The notes under the pieces: model-generated
Told to the model about the DNA's origin: nothing
Seen by the model: the letters and a program-made list of their open reading frames with translations, nothing else
Databases searched by the model: none
Position numbers and translations under genes: made by a program
From: Megasphaera elsdenii
Lineage (GTDB): Bacteria; Bacillota; Negativicutes; Veillonellales; Megasphaeraceae
Assembly (NCBI RefSeq): GCF_020539865.1
Contig: NZ_JAJBQV010000009.1
Coordinates: 1-64,000 of the forward strand
Direction of reading: 5' to 3'
DNA: 64,000 nt
In this document: in pieces, positions 53,715 through 64,000 of the stretch
Numbering within the stretch: the first letter of the stretch is position 1
Layout: every line of letters starts with the position of its first letter

Positions 53715-54863
53715 ATGATCAAGGTAATGACTGTATTCGGTACGCGGCCAGAAGCTATCAAGATGGCGCCTGTTGTGCTGGAATTACAGAAACATGCCGA
53801 CAAGATCCAGACTATCGTCGCCGTTACGGCCCAGCATCGTCAGATGCTCGATCAGGTCTTGGATCTCTTCCAGATTACGCCGGACTATGACTTGGATATC
53901 ATGTCCCAGGGACAGACATTGTATGACATTACGACAAAGTCCCTCATGGGCCTGAAAGACGTCTTGGCGAAAGAAAAGCCGGACTTGGTCCTGGTCCATG
54001 GCGATACGACGACGACCTTCGCCGGTGCTTTGGCTTCGTATTACCAGCAGGTCCCAGTCGGCCACGTCGAAGCCGGTCTGCGGACAGGGGACATCTATTC
54101 GCCGTTCCCGGAAGAAATGAACCGCAAGCTGACCGGTGCCATTGCGGCCATCCACTTTGCGCCGACGTCGACGGCTAAGGCCAACTTGCTCAAGGAAAAT
54201 GTGGACCCGTCCCATATCTATGTGACAGGGAATACCGTCATCGACGCCTTGATGACGACTGTTGCTGGCGATTATGACTTCGGTGACGACTTGAAATCGG
54301 TCGATTTCCAGAATCACCGGGTCATCCTCTTGACGACGCACCGCCGGGAAAACCTGGGCGAACCGATGCGCCATATCTATAAGGCCTTACGCCGCATCAT
54401 CGAAGAAATACCCGATACGGAAATCGTCTTTCCTGTCCACCGCAATCCGCTCGTCCGCAAGGTTGTCGAAGAAGAACTGGCCGGCGTCGACCGCATCCAT
54501 CTCATCGACCCTATGGAATATGAACCCTTTGCCAACCTCATGAGCTTGAGCAGCCTGGTCCTCACGGACTCTGGCGGTATCCAGGAAGAAGCGCCGTCTC
54601 TGGGCAAGCCCGTCCTGGTCCTGCGCAACACGACGGAACGGCCGGAAGCCGTAGAAGCCGGGACGGTACGTCTCATCGGTACGGATAAGGAAGTCGTCTA
54701 TGCGGAAACGAAGCGCCTCCTGACGGATCAGGCCACTTACGATGCCATGAGCAACGCCGTCAATCCCTATGGTGACGGCAAGGCTTCGCAGCGCATCGTC
54801 CAAGCTATCCTCCATGATTTTGCCGGTGAAGGGACCCTTCCTGACGATTTCAGCCAGGCTTGA
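53715..54863 (+). CDS. wecB: UDP-GlcNAc 2-epimerase (non-hydrolysing)
   Basis: Converts UDP-GlcNAc to UDP-ManNAc, 382 residues. KVMTVFGTRPEAIKMAPVVL, VHGDTTTTFAGALASYY, GHVEAGLRTGDIYSPFPEEM, LTTHRRENLGEP and LTDSGGIQEEAPSLGKPVLV are all diagnostic. ATG 53715 follows AAGGAGG at 53698. It works with WecA and possibly Glf/GalU products in envelope glycan assembly. Confidence 0.96.
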   Translation: MIKVMTVFGTRPEAIKMAPVVLELQKHADKIQTIVAVTAQHRQMLDQVLDLFQITPDYDLDIMSQGQTLYDITTKSLMGLKDVLAKEKPDLVLVHGDTTTTFAGALASYYQQVPVGHVEAGLRTGDIYSPFPEEMNRKLTGAIAAIHFAPTSTAKANLLKENVDPSHIYVTGNTVIDALMTTVAGDYDFGDDLKSVDFQNHRVILLTTHRRENLGEPMRHIYKALRRIIEEIPDTEIVFPVHRNPLVRKVVEEELAGVDRIHLIDPMEYEPFANLMSLSSLVLTDSGGIQEEAPSLGKPVLVLRNTTERPEAVEAGTVRLIGTDKEVVYAETKRLLTDQATYDAMSNAVNPYGDGKASQRIVQAILHDFAGEGTLPDDFSQA

Positions 54864-54925
54864 TTATTTGTAGCTATAATGAGAATTGTTTTTAGCTATA
54901 ACGTTTGATTTTCTTAAATTTTATA

Positions 54926-54954
54926 TTGCTTTTCCAGATTTTCCGTGCTAGAAT
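54926..54954 (+). promoter_or_regulatory. atp operon promoter
   Basis: -35 TTGCTT (54926-54931), 17-bp spacer, extended -10 TGC-TAGAAT (54946-54954). Downstream in the leader GGCAGT and ACTGCC can form a hairpin around a palindromic AGTATATGCATACT. A second -10 (TATAAT, 54875-54880) lies upstream. Confidence 0.6.
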
Positions 54955-55042
54955 AAGCCAATAATCGTTGCAGGCAGTATATGCATACTATACCTGGTGA
55001 TTATGGGAAAACTGCCATCGCCCGAGCAGGAGTGTATGTAAT

Positions 55043-55318
55043 ATGAGACATCATGATGATTCTCACGATGACAAATTAAATCACATGAAGCTTTGGGATA
55101 TTGTCGTCATTGCCGGTTCCCTAGGCTTATCACTCTTTGTCTGCATCTGTGTCGGCGTCGCCGTGGGACGCTTCATCGACGCCCATGCCGGGACATCGCC
55201 GTGGGGACTGATTATCTTTTCCCTAATCGGTGCCGTGTCCGGGTTCTGGACCTTATATAAGAAAGCCTTGTTCTATCAGCAGGACGAGGTCCGCCATAGC
55301 CGGCGTCAGGGCAAATGA
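55043..55318 (+). CDS. atpZ: AtpZ-like F-ATPase accessory protein
   Basis: 91 residues: a His/Asp-rich start (MRHHDDSHDDKLNH, possibly metal-binding) and two membrane helices (IVVIAGSLGLSLFVCICVGVA; GLIIFSLIGAVSGFWTLYKK) separated by GRFIDAHAGTSPW, the pattern of AtpZ/AtpI-related proteins. These assist assembly of the F-ATPase or transport Mg/Ca. First gene of the atp operon. Confidence 0.82.
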   Translation: MRHHDDSHDDKLNHMKLWDIVVIAGSLGLSLFVCICVGVAVGRFIDAHAGTSPWGLIIFSLIGAVSGFWTLYKKALFYQQDEVRHSRRQGK

Positions 55319-55337
55319 GCATCACGGAGGACAGCCT

Positions 55338-55706
55338 ATGGAAGCGTTTTATGCATATGTTAAGGCAACAATATACAAACTCATTGGTTTTACGTGTATC
55401 GTCGCAGCCGTCCTTTTTGTTGGCGGCTGGTGGCAGTACATGAGTGGCTGGTGTATCGGCAGCGGCTTGAACATCGTTTATTTTTTCATGCTCAGCAGCC
55501 GTTCGGTACGAGCCTTAAAATTGCCGCCTGCACAGGCGGCGTCATTCATCCGCGGCGGTGCCGTGTTCCGGCTGGTTTTCATCTGCCTGGCCGTCATCGT
55601 CATCCTGCAGTTCCCGTCTATCTCCCTGGGGGCTGCCGTGGCCGGTATCTTTTCGTACCGCGTCCTCGTCTTTGCAGATGTATTGACTGCACGTCTCAGA
55701 CGGTAA
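55338..55706 (+). CDS. atpI: ATP synthase subunit I
   Basis: 122-residue membrane protein with four hydrophobic segments (YKLIGFTCIVAAVLFVGGWW; CIGSGLNIVYFFMLSSR; FRLVFICLAVIVILQFPSIS; and the last one before ADVLTARLRR). Assigned to the subunit I family by topology and position between atpZ and atpB; sequence conservation is low. It probably chaperones c-ring assembly. RBS CGGAGGAC. Confidence 0.78.
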   Translation: MEAFYAYVKATIYKLIGFTCIVAAVLFVGGWWQYMSGWCIGSGLNIVYFFMLSSRSVRALKLPPAQAASFIRGGAVFRLVFICLAVIVILQFPSISLGAAVAGIFSYRVLVFADVLTARLRR

Positions 55707-55725
55707 AGGAAAGGAGGTATTGCGT

Positions 55726-56397
55726 ATGGAATTACATGCAGGGCATCATATGGTCGTTCAGCTCCTGGGTCTGAATGTCAACCTGGATACGCTCATGATG
55801 ACTTGGCTGGTCGCAGCTTTGGTCATCATCGTCACTGTCGCTGCGACAAGGGGCCGGTCCCTCGTCCCGTCAGGACTTCAGAACGCCATGGAAATCGTCA
55901 TCGAAGCATTGCTTGACCAGTTCAAGGAAACGTTAGGGCCGAAATACGGTCAGGTCGTCTCAATCTTGCTGACGATGTTCCTGTTCATCCTCTTCGCTAA
56001 CGAATTGGGCATGCTGCCGAATCCGCATGTCCTGGCTTCGCCGACGAATGACTTGAATACGACTGTCGCCCTGGCACTGGTTTCTTCCGTTATGGTCCAT
56101 TTCATGGCCTTGAAGAACCAGGGGTTCAAAAAGCATTTCAAGCACTTCTTCAAGCCCTTTGCGCCGTTTGTCATCATTAATTTGATGGAAGAAATCACCA
56201 AGCCCTTGACCTTGGCTTTCCGTCTCTTTGGCAACATCCTGGCCGGGGAAATCCTCTTGGAAGTCCTGTACTTCCTCGTGCCTGTCGCTGTCCCGATGAT
56301 CTGGCTCTTGTTCAGTTTCGTCATCGGCCTCATCCAGGCATTCATCTTCACCATTCTGACTACATCGTATCTGGCACCGTCCTTTACGGAAGACTAA
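55726..56397 (+). CDS. atpB: ATP synthase subunit a
   Basis: 223-residue membrane stator subunit carrying the ion half-channels. The essential arginine is in LTLAFRLFGNILAGEILLEV; FILFANELGMLPNP and the C-terminal FVIGLIQAFIFTILTTSYLA are typical. ATG 55726 follows AAAGGAGGT. Its access channels must fit the unusual two-carboxylate c subunit next door. Confidence 0.95.
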   Translation: MELHAGHHMVVQLLGLNVNLDTLMMTWLVAALVIIVTVAATRGRSLVPSGLQNAMEIVIEALLDQFKETLGPKYGQVVSILLTMFLFILFANELGMLPNPHVLASPTNDLNTTVALALVSSVMVHFMALKNQGFKKHFKHFFKPFAPFVIINLMEEITKPLTLAFRLFGNILAGEILLEVLYFLVPVAVPMIWLLFSFVIGLIQAFIFTILTTSYLAPSFTED

Positions 56398-56439
56398 TGA
56401 AAGCTCAGATACTGGTTACAACTTAGGAGGTTATTTACT

Positions 56440-56697
56440 ATGGAAAAAGCTCTCGTATTGGCATTATCTGCATTTGGTGCATGCTTAGGTATTGGTTTGG
56501 CAGCTCTCGGCGCTGCTATCGGCGACGGCCACGCTGCTTCGAAGATGCTCGAAGGTACAGCCCGTCAGCCGGAAATGGGCGGCAAGCTCCTCGTCAACAT
56601 GCTTATCTCCATCGGCCTGATCGAATCCATGCCGATTATTGCAGCTGTCATCGCTATCGTATTGGTCTTCGCCAATCCGTTCGTCAGCCTGCTCTAA
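56440..56697 (+). CDS. atpE: ATP synthase subunit c
   Basis: 85-residue rotor hairpin: helix 1 with LGIGLAALGAAIGDGHAASK, polar loop ARQPEMGG, helix 2 with the ion-binding E62 in IGLIESMPIIAAVIAIVL and end ANPFVSLL. The position that is Gln32 in Na+-type Ilyobacter is Asp29 here, and Ser63 follows E62, but the following Thr and Tyr ligands are Met64 and a hydrophobic residue. The site therefore has two carboxylates, as in Fusobacterium. The coupling ion (Na+ or H+) is not settled by sequence. Confidence 0.96.
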   Translation: MEKALVLALSAFGACLGIGLAALGAAIGDGHAASKMLEGTARQPEMGGKLLVNMLISIGLIESMPIIAAVIAIVLVFANPFVSLL

Positions 56698-56735
56698 TCC
56701 GAGAATTCTAATCTACAGCCGGGGAGGGAAGTACA

Positions 56736-57233
56736 TTGGTTAGTATTAATGGTACCTTGCTGTTCCAGTTCATCAACTTCTTCGTATTAGTTGCCATTTT
56801 GGCAAAGTTCGCCTATAAACCGCTGCTCAAAGTCCTGGAAGACCGCCGCAACAAGATTGCGTCGGACCTCGACAATGCAGCCAAAGCCCGGGAATCGGCG
56901 GAAAAGATGAAAGCCGATTATGAAGCTCAGATACGCGATGCCCATGCCGAAGCGCAGGCCATTGTCGACAAAGCTGTCAAGCAGGCCGACAAAGAAGCCC
57001 AGGCTCAGCTGGAAGCCATCCGCGCCCAGATCGCCCGGGAAAAACAGATTGCCCAGACGGAAATCGCCAACGAACGGGAAGCGGCTATCCGGGAAATGCG
57101 TAAGGAAGTAGTCACACTGTCTATGGCTGTGGCAGAAAAACTGCTCCAGAAAAATATGGATTCTGACATGAACGCAAAACTGGTAGCCGATTGTATTGAC
57201 CAGCTCCAGACGCACCGCGTAAAGGGGAACTGA
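56736..57233 (+). CDS. atpF: ATP synthase subunit b
   Basis: 165-residue peripheral stalk subunit: one N-terminal membrane helix (LLFQFINFFVLVAILAKFAY) and a long charged coiled coil (KARESAEKMKADYEAQIRDA onwards). TTG start at 56736 behind GGGGAGGGAAG; no better start is in frame. Between atpE and atpH in standard order. Confidence 0.94.
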   Translation: MVSINGTLLFQFINFFVLVAILAKFAYKPLLKVLEDRRNKIASDLDNAAKARESAEKMKADYEAQIRDAHAEAQAIVDKAVKQADKEAQAQLEAIRAQIAREKQIAQTEIANEREAAIREMRKEVVTLSMAVAEKLLQKNMDSDMNAKLVADCIDQLQTHRVKGN

Positions 57234-57237
57234 TCTT

Positions 57238-57804
57238 ATGATACCCGAAACGATCTACAGCAAATACAGCCAGGCGATGTTCGACATCGCTAGCGAACAG
57301 AAGAAGCTTACTGAGTTCGGAACAGAACTGAAAGGCGTGCGGGACACGTTCCAGGAAAATCCCGATTTGTGGAAATTCCTGAATCATCCCCTCGTACCGC
57401 CACAGTCTAAAAAAGACACACTTGCAAAAATTTTCAAAGACAGCCTGTCGCCGATTGTCCTGCAGTTCATGTACGTCATGATCGACCGGCGCCGCGAAGC
57501 AGCCCTGTTGCTGGCTATCGACGGGTTCATCGATTTGGCTCGCAAGGCTCAGCACATCGAAGTAGCCAAGATCCGCGTCGTCAAACCGCTGTCCAAGAAA
57601 GAAGAAACGAAATTAGTCGCCAGCCTGGAAGCCATGACGGGGCAGCACATCGAACCGCTGTACTACGTCGACCCGTCGCTCATCGGCGGCATGGTCATCC
57701 AGATCGGCGACAAATTAATAGACGGCAGCCTCCGGCGGCAGTTGCGCGATATGCAGCATAAACTGCTCCAGGCTGACGTGAAGAATGGGGTGACGGACGA
57801 ATAA
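57238..57804 (+). CDS. atpH: ATP synthase subunit delta
   Basis: 188-residue stalk protein joining subunit b to the alpha3beta3 head. [20 protein letters not shown] at the start and the C-terminal signature [20 protein letters not shown] are typical. The stop codon overlaps the atpA start by one base (TAATG). Confidence 0.94.
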   Translation: MIPETIYSKYSQAMFDIASEQKKLTEFGTELKGVRDTFQENPDLWKFLNHPLVPPQSKKDTLAKIFKDSLSPIVLQFMYVMIDRRREAALLLAIDGFIDLARKAQHIEVAKIRVVKPLSKKEETKLVASLEAMTGQHIEPLYYVDPSLIGGMVIQIGDKLIDGSLRRQLRDMQHKLLQADVKNGVTDE

Positions 57805-59339
57805 TGAAAATGAAGCCAGAAGAAATAACGGCTATAATCAAGAAACAAATCGAAGATTATAATGTGGAAATGAATGTCGACGACGTCGGCACCGTTCTGG
57901 AAGTCGGGGACGGCATTGCCCACATTTACGGTTTGGACAAAGCCATGTCCGGGGAATTGTTGGAATTGCCACACGGCGTTTACGGCATGGCCCTGAACTT
58001 GGAAGAAGACAACGTCGGCGCCGTATTGCTCGGTGATGACGCCCTTATCAAGGAAGGCGACACGGTCCGTCGTACAGGCCGCATCATGCGTGTCCCTGTT
58101 GGCGAAGCCATGATCGGCCGCGTTGTCAACCCCTTGGGGATGCCTATCGACGGCAAAGGGGAAATCAAGACCAAAGAATCGCGCCTGATCGAAGTCAAGG
58201 CCTTCGGTATCGCTGACCGCCAGCCGGTCAAAGTACCGCTCCAGACAGGCCTCAAGGCTATCGACTCCATGGTTCCTATCGGCCGTGGCCAGCGTGAACT
58301 CATCATTGGTGACCGTGGTACCGGTAAGACGGCCATCGCCATCGATACCATCCTCAATCAGAAGGATACAGGCGTCATCTGCGTCTACGTCGCTATCGGC
58401 CAGAAAGCTTCGACCGTAGCCCGTGTTGTCCGTACGTTAGAAGAAAACGGCGCCATGGCTTATACCATCGTCGTTGCCGCTACGGCTTCCGACGGCGCAC
58501 CGCTCCAGTACCTGGCTCCGTATTCCGGCGTTTCCATGGCCGAATACTTCATGCTCCAGGGCAAGGACTGCCTCTGCGTCTATGATGACTTGTCCAAACA
58601 CGCTCAGGCCTATCGTGCTATGAGTTTGCTCCTCCGTCGTCCGCCAGGACGTGAAGCTTATCCGGGCGATGTATTCTATTTACATTCCCGTCTCCTCGAA
58701 CGAGCTGCTAAATTGTCGGATGAACTCGGCGGCGGTTCGATTACGGCCTTGCCGATCATCGAAACCCTGGCCGGTGACTTGTCGGCTTATATCCCGACTA
58801 ACGTCATTTCCATCACCGACGGCCAGATCTTCTTGGAAACAGAAGCCTTCAACTCCGGGATCCGCCCGGCTATCAACGTCGGCCTCTCCGTATCCCGTGT
58901 CGGCGGGTCTGCCCAGATCAAGGCCATGAAGAAGATTGCCGGTACGCTCCGCCTGAGCCTGGCTCAGTACCGTGAACTGGCTGCTTTCGCTCAGTTCGGT
59001 TCCGACTTGGATAAGAGCACGAAAGCCCAGATCGACGCCGGCGAACGGACGATGCAGCTCCTCATTCAGCCGCAGTACCATCCCATGCCTGTCGAAGACC
59101 AGGTCATGCAGATTTATTTGGCCGTCAAGAATTACCTCATGCCCGTCCAGGTTGAGGAAGTTTCGCAGTTTGCAGACGGTTTCATTAAATTCATGCACAG
59201 CAACTATCCTGAAGTCGGCGAAAGCATCAAGTCGACGAAGGAACTCGGCAAAGATGCAGAAGCAACGCTTCAGAAAGCCATCGCTGAATACACTAAGCAG
59301 TACAGCGCTTCTCACGAACTGATCAAAGAGGAGGAATAA
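57804..59339 (+). CDS. atpA: ATP synthase subunit alpha
   Basis: 511-residue non-catalytic nucleotide-binding subunit. Walker [36 protein letters not shown], and [37 protein letters not shown] (two adjacent blocks). Start [20 protein letters not shown] matches the family. Downstream genes follow in the order G, D, C. Confidence 0.97.
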   Translation: MKMKPEEITAIIKKQIEDYNVEMNVDDVGTVLEVGDGIAHIYGLDKAMSGELLELPHGVYGMALNLEEDNVGAVLLGDDALIKEGDTVRRTGRIMRVPVGEAMIGRVVNPLGMPIDGKGEIKTKESRLIEVKAFGIADRQPVKVPLQTGLKAIDSMVPIGRGQRELIIGDRGTGKTAIAIDTILNQKDTGVICVYVAIGQKASTVARVVRTLEENGAMAYTIVVAATASDGAPLQYLAPYSGVSMAEYFMLQGKDCLCVYDDLSKHAQAYRAMSLLLRRPPGREAYPGDVFYLHSRLLERAAKLSDELGGGSITALPIIETLAGDLSAYIPTNVISITDGQIFLETEAFNSGIRPAINVGLSVSRVGGSAQIKAMKKIAGTLRLSLAQYRELAAFAQFGSDLDKSTKAQIDAGERTMQLLIQPQYHPMPVEDQVMQIYLAVKNYLMPVQVEEVSQFADGFIKFMHSNYPEVGESIKSTKELGKDAEATLQKAIAEYTKQYSASHELIKEEE

Positions 59340-59342
59340 GCT

Positions 59343-60206
59343 ATGCCGAGTGCACGCGAAATAAACAGACGTATTAAATCCGTCACCAATACCCAGCAGA
59401 TCACTAAGGCCATGAAGATGGTTTCTTCCGTGCGACTGCGCCGTGCACAGGATCGGGCACTGGCTACCGCCCCGTATACCGAAAAAATGGAAGGCATGCT
59501 GCAGCGCCTGTCTGCGGCTTCTCCTGATGCTGGCAATCCCTTGTTCACGCCGCATGATGAAGTCAAGAAGACTTGCTACATCGTCATCGGTTCGGACAAA
59601 GGCCTGGCTGGCGCCTTCAATTCCAACGTCAACAAGGCCATGGTCTCGGTCCTCAAGGACAAGCCACGCGACGCATCGATGCTTCTCGTCGCCGGCCGCA
59701 AGCCCATTGAGTACCTCAAGCACTTGCACCTGGTGCCGGAAAAGAAGTGGTCCGGTTTTTCGGATAAGCCCCAGTTCAGCCACGCCCAGCAGATTGCCCA
59801 CTTGGCGACGCAGAAATTCCTGGCTGGCGAAGTCGATGAAGTCTACGTCATCTATACGCACTTCAAATCGGCCTTGTCCCAGGACACGAAAATCGTCAAG
59901 ATGCTGCCTATTTCCCAGCAGGAAGGCCAGCAAGAATCTGGTCCGCGGGAAGAATATCTCTTCGCGCCAGATGCCAAGCTCGTCCTCGATGCCCTGCTGC
60001 CGCAGTATCTGGATCTGTTCATTTACAACAGCCTCCTTCAGTCCGCTGCCAGTGAACTCGGTGCCCGCATGACGGCTATGACGTCGGCTACGGACAACGC
60101 AGGCGAACTGATCGATAAACTGACTGTTACGTACAATAAAGTCCGTCAGGCTGGTATCACCAACGAATTGACGGAAATTGTCAGCGGCGCCAACGCATTG
60201 CAGTAA
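59343..60206 (+). CDS. atpG: ATP synthase subunit gamma
   Basis: 287-residue central shaft. N-terminal PSAREINRRIKSVTNTQQIT KAMKMVSSVRLRRAQDRA (two adjacent blocks) and C-terminal SELGARMTAMTSATDNAGEL, TVTYNKVRQAGITNELTEIV are the two helices of the rotor coiled coil. RBS AGAGGAGG lies at the atpA end. Confidence 0.96.
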   Translation: MPSAREINRRIKSVTNTQQITKAMKMVSSVRLRRAQDRALATAPYTEKMEGMLQRLSAASPDAGNPLFTPHDEVKKTCYIVIGSDKGLAGAFNSNVNKAMVSVLKDKPRDASMLLVAGRKPIEYLKHLHLVPEKKWSGFSDKPQFSHAQQIAHLATQKFLAGEVDEVYVIYTHFKSALSQDTKIVKMLPISQQEGQQESGPREEYLFAPDAKLVLDALLPQYLDLFIYNSLLQSAASELGARMTAMTSATDNAGELIDKLTVTYNKVRQAGITNELTEIVSGANALQ

Positions 60207-61667
<1,461 letters not shown>

Positions 61668-61670
61668 TCT

Positions 61671-62093
61671 ATGGCAGAAGCAGGAAAGACACTCCATCTG
61701 GAAGTCATTACACCCGATGCTGCCGTACTCCATGAAGACGTGGATTTCGTCCTCGTCCGCGCCCTGGACGGTGACCTGGGCATCATGCCCAACCATGCGC
61801 CGCTTATCGCGTCCCTGTCGATTTGGCCCTTGTGCTATGACAAAGGCGGAAAGCGCCAGTACGTCACCGTAGCGTCGGGCTTCCTGGAAGTCCATGACAA
61901 TACGGTCACGGTCATCACGCCGGCTTCGGAAAAACCGGAAGACATCGACGTAGACCGTGCCAAATCGGCGGAAAAACGCGCCGAAGACCGCCTGGCTGCA
62001 CACGCTGTCGACATCGACACGGCCCGCGCCGAAGTGGCCCTGCAAAGAGCCCTGCGCCGCCTGGACGTCGCCGAAAAATACGGCAAGCAATAG
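61671..62093 (+). CDS. atpC: ATP synthase subunit epsilon
   Basis: 140-residue rotor subunit that can inhibit ATP hydrolysis. N-terminal beta-sandwich (LHLEVITPDAAVLHEDVDFV, GDLGIMPNHAPLIASLSI) and two C-terminal helices (KSAEKRAEDRLAAHAVDIDT, ARAEVALQRALRRLDVAEK). Last gene of the operon, followed by a terminator. Confidence 0.95.
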   Translation: MAEAGKTLHLEVITPDAAVLHEDVDFVLVRALDGDLGIMPNHAPLIASLSIWPLCYDKGGKRQYVTVASGFLEVHDNTVTVITPASEKPEDIDVDRAKSAEKRAEDRLAAHAVDIDTARAEVALQRALRRLDVAEKYGKQ

Positions 62094-62098
62094 AACTA

Positions 62099-62130
62099 TA
62101 AAAAGCTGTCGCTTATGCGGCAGCTTTTTT
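62099..62130 (+). terminator. atp operon terminator
   Basis: AAAAGCTGTCGC and GCGGCAGCTTTTTT around TTAT. Confidence 0.9.
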
Positions 62131-62149
62131 GTAATTCGTTTGTCGTTTG

Positions 62150-62212
62150 TCGTTCATCGTTCATCGAAGATTTAACCCATGCGACCAACGATGAACGATG
62201 AACGATGAACGA
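62150..62212. repeat. CGTTCATC tandem/inverted repeat
   Basis: TCGTTCATCGTTCATCG (62150-62166) faces three head-to-tail CGATGAA units (62189-62212), so the region can form a long hairpin. TCGTTCATC also occurs near 11616 and 23059, and CGATGAATGAT near 35260, always between genes. Confidence 0.65.
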
Positions 62213-62265
62213 ACTACGGCAGAAAAATCACGAACCACGGCAAACGGCAAACGAACCACCATCCA

Positions 62266-62294
62266 TTGACTTTTTCCTTCATCTCTGCTATGAT
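62266..62294 (+). promoter_or_regulatory. glyQS promoter
   Basis: -35 TTGACT (62266-62271), 17-bp spacer, extended -10 TGC-TATGAT (62286-62294). Confidence 0.75.
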
Positions 62295-62317
62295 AGGGAA
62301 CGTACAAATACATAGGC

Positions 62318-62526
62318 GATGCAGGAGAGTAAGTACGTATCATCATCAGCGAAGCAGGGATAGTGTAAGCCTGCTGCCGATGCGGAAGGCGCTCTGAAGG
62401 CCGCGGCCGGAAGTCATTTTGATGTGTATGGCCGGTGAATCAAGCGGGTCTTTTGACCAACCAGGGTGGAACCGCGGGTAAGTATACTCGTCCCTGTAAC
62501 ATGTTATGTGTTACAGGGACTTTTTT
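62318..62526 (+). promoter_or_regulatory. glycine T-box riboswitch
   Basis: Transcriptional T-box leader ahead of glyQS. The T-box AGGGTGGAACCGCGGG is at 62463-62478. In the stem I specifier region, GGAAGGCGCTCTGA aligns with the Bacillus glyQS leader and puts the glycine codon GGC at 62388-62390. The terminator GTCCCTGTAAC/GTTACAGGGAC with TTTTTT spans 62490-62526. Uncharged tRNA-Gly would stabilise the antiterminator and switch the operon on. Confidence 0.93.
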
Positions 62527-62545
62527 GTATTTAGGAGGGAACAAG

Positions 62546-63424
62546 ATGAATTTTCAAGACATGATATTTGCATTGAAGAGCTTTTGGTCTTCTCAGGGCT
62601 GTATCATCTATGAACCGTATGATGTAGAAAAAGGGGCAGGGACCATGAACCCGGCTACGTTCCTGCGTACGCTCGGACCGGAACCGTGGCATGTCGCTTA
62701 TGTCGAACCGTCGCGCCGCCCGGCTGACGGCCGTTATGGCGATAACCCGAACCGCCTGTATCAGCATCATCAGTTCCAGGTCATTTGCAAACCGTCGCCG
62801 GATAATATCCAGGAACTCTATCTGAAGAGCTTAGAAACACTGGGCATCAACCCGGCGGAACACGACATCCGTTTCGTCGAAGACAACTGGGAATCACCGA
62901 CTCTCGGCGCCTGGGGCTTGGGCTGGGAAGTCTGGCTCGACGGCATGGAAGTCACGCAGTTCACCTATTTCCAGCAAGTCGGCGGCATCGATGTCGCTCC
63001 GGTCTCGTCGGAAATCACATATGGCATGGAACGCCTGGCTATGTATATCCAGGGCGTCGAAAACGTCTATGACCTCAAATGGACTGACGACGTCACCTAC
63101 GGCGACATCTTCCATCAGAACGAAGTCGAACAGTCGACATATGCTTTTGAATTGAGCAATGCCGACCTCTTGTTCCACCTCTTCGATGAATATGAAAAAG
63201 AAGCGATGCGGGTCATCAAAGCCGGTTTCGTCCTTCCGGCCTATGACTACGTATTGAAATGCTCGCACACGTTCAACCTCCTCGACGCCCGCGGCGCCAT
63301 CAGCGTCAGCGAACGAGCTGCTTTCATCGGCCGCGTCCGCAATATGGCCCGGGCCTGCGCCAAAGCGTACTTGGAACAGCGTGAAAAATTAGGCTTCCCA
63401 ATGCTTAACAAGGAGGAAAAATAA
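62546..63424 (+). CDS. glyQ: glycyl-tRNA synthetase alpha subunit
   Basis: Catalytic subunit of the bacterial alpha2beta2 enzyme, 292 residues. [80 protein letters not shown] and [20 protein letters not shown] are near-invariant. ATG 62546 follows TAGGAGGGAAC. glyS starts 1 bp after the stop. Confidence 0.97.
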   Translation: MNFQDMIFALKSFWSSQGCIIYEPYDVEKGAGTMNPATFLRTLGPEPWHVAYVEPSRRPADGRYGDNPNRLYQHHQFQVICKPSPDNIQELYLKSLETLGINPAEHDIRFVEDNWESPTLGAWGLGWEVWLDGMEVTQFTYFQQVGGIDVAPVSSEITYGMERLAMYIQGVENVYDLKWTDDVTYGDIFHQNEVEQSTYAFELSNADLLFHLFDEYEKEAMRVIKAGFVLPAYDYVLKCSHTFNLLDARGAISVSERAAFIGRVRNMARACAKAYLEQREKLGFPMLNKEEK

Positions 63425-63425
63425 G

Positions 63426-64000
63426 ATGAGCAAAGATTTGTTACTTGAAATCGGTACTGAAGAAATCCCGGCTCATTATATGCCGAGTATCCTGTCCCAA
63501 GTCAAGGATTTGGCTGGGAAATCCTTTGGCGAAGCCCACATCGCCTATGAATCGATCCGTACTCTCGGTACGCCGCGCCGCATCGCCCTCATCATGAAAG
63601 GCGTCGCTGAAAAACAGGCTGACGTATCGGCTAAACATAAAGGCCCGTCGGTCAAGATCGCTTATGATGCCGACGGCAATCCGACGAAAGCTGCCATGGG
63701 TTTTGCCCGGGGCCAGAAAATCGACGTCAAGGACCTCGTCGTCGAAGACGGCTATGTCTATGCCAACGTCACCAGCGTCGGCGCTGACACGGCTGGCCTC
63801 TTGCCGGACCTCATGAAAGGCATCGTCACAGGCCTCAATTTCCCTAAGAGCATGCACTGGGGCAGCTTGGACTTCCACTTCGTCCGTCCTATCCGCTGGT
63901 TCGTTGCCCTCTTCGATAAAGATGTCATTCCCTTTGAATTGGCTAACGTCAAGTCGGGCAAGGTCAGCCGCGGCCATCGTTTCTTGGGCACTGGCGATTT
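63426..64000 (+). CDS. glyS: glycyl-tRNA synthetase beta subunit (5' part)
   Basis: First 191 residues only; the gene continues past the right edge (full family about 690). SKDLLLEIGTEEIPAHYMPS, RTLGTPRRIALI, KGPSVKIAYDADGNPTKAAM, LNFPKSMHWGSLDFHFVRPI and VSRGHRFLG are conserved GlyS segments. Coupled to glyQ. Confidence 0.96.
   Translation, partial: MSKDLLLEIGTEEIPAHYMPSILSQVKDLAGKSFGEAHIAYESIRTLGTPRRIALIMKGVAEKQADVSAKHKGPSVKIAYDADGNPTKAAMGFARGQKIDVKDLVVEDGYVYANVTSVGADTAGLLPDLMKGIVTGLNFPKSMHWGSLDFHFVRPIRWFVALFDKDVIPFELANVKSGKVSRGHRFLGTGD

Overview
The window looks like a chromosomal stretch from an anaerobic diderm Firmicute of the class Negativicutes, most likely Megasphaera or a close relative. 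The evidence is an electron-bifurcating type EtfBA pair, a putative outer-membrane beta-barrel protein beside otherwise Firmicutes-like genes, a yrrL-yrrM-yrrO-like cluster (mltG, trmR, trhP), a GH13-GH77 fusion typical of Veillonellaceae, two-subunit glycyl-tRNA synthetase under a T-box, and strong GTC/ATC/GCC codon use. The genus is an inference; no rRNA or tRNA gene is present.

Left end (1-9642): a complete type I-F CRISPR-Cas locus with lower GC and different codon use from its surroundings. Order: possible insertion-sequence end, conserved leader plus one-spacer array, cas1, cas2-3, a degenerate mini-array, csy1-csy2-csy3-csy4(cas6f), a second copy of the leader and an 8-repeat/7-spacer array. 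The array abuts a truncated phzF-family gene. The mini-array (4896-4972) is the most exciting element. It has two decayed repeats that keep the Cas6f hairpin, and the guide between them matches 21 of 26 positions of the csy promoter. That target has a perfect type I-F CC PAM and covers the -35 box. This looks like a Cas-regulating guide RNA (CreR class) that makes the effector complex repress its own operon.

9808-23046: housekeeping genes. These are etfB-etfA, a TPR/OB-like protein, a dcd family deaminase, an S58 peptidase, glf-galU (UDP-galactofuranose supply), tadA, a TRIC-family channel, a DUF4127 protein, then mltG-trmR-trhP-DUF4911 (cell wall and wobble-uridine modification of tRNA).

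23367-35324: a glycogen operon glgC-glgD-glgP-glgB-glgA followed by a fused GH13 amylase/GH77 glucanotransferase. GlgB has an unusual histone-like basic tail. Next come an OLD-like ATPase/TOPRIM protein, topB, a cysteine desulfurase-mnmA pair (tRNA thiolation), lepA-hemW, rpsU-yqeY, and a long glutamine synthetase behind a leader terminator.

47751-64000: an outer-membrane protein, exonuclease III, phosphoglucomutase, an ACT protein with its UPF0210 partner, wecA/tagO and wecB (envelope polysaccharide), the whole atp operon (atpZ, I, B, E, F, H, A, G, D, C) and glyQ-glyS behind a glycine T-box; glyS runs off the right edge. Small dispersed intergenic repeats recur in several families: GTAGGGGC...CACGTGG palindromes, CAAACTTTCAACTTC elements and CGTTCATC elements.
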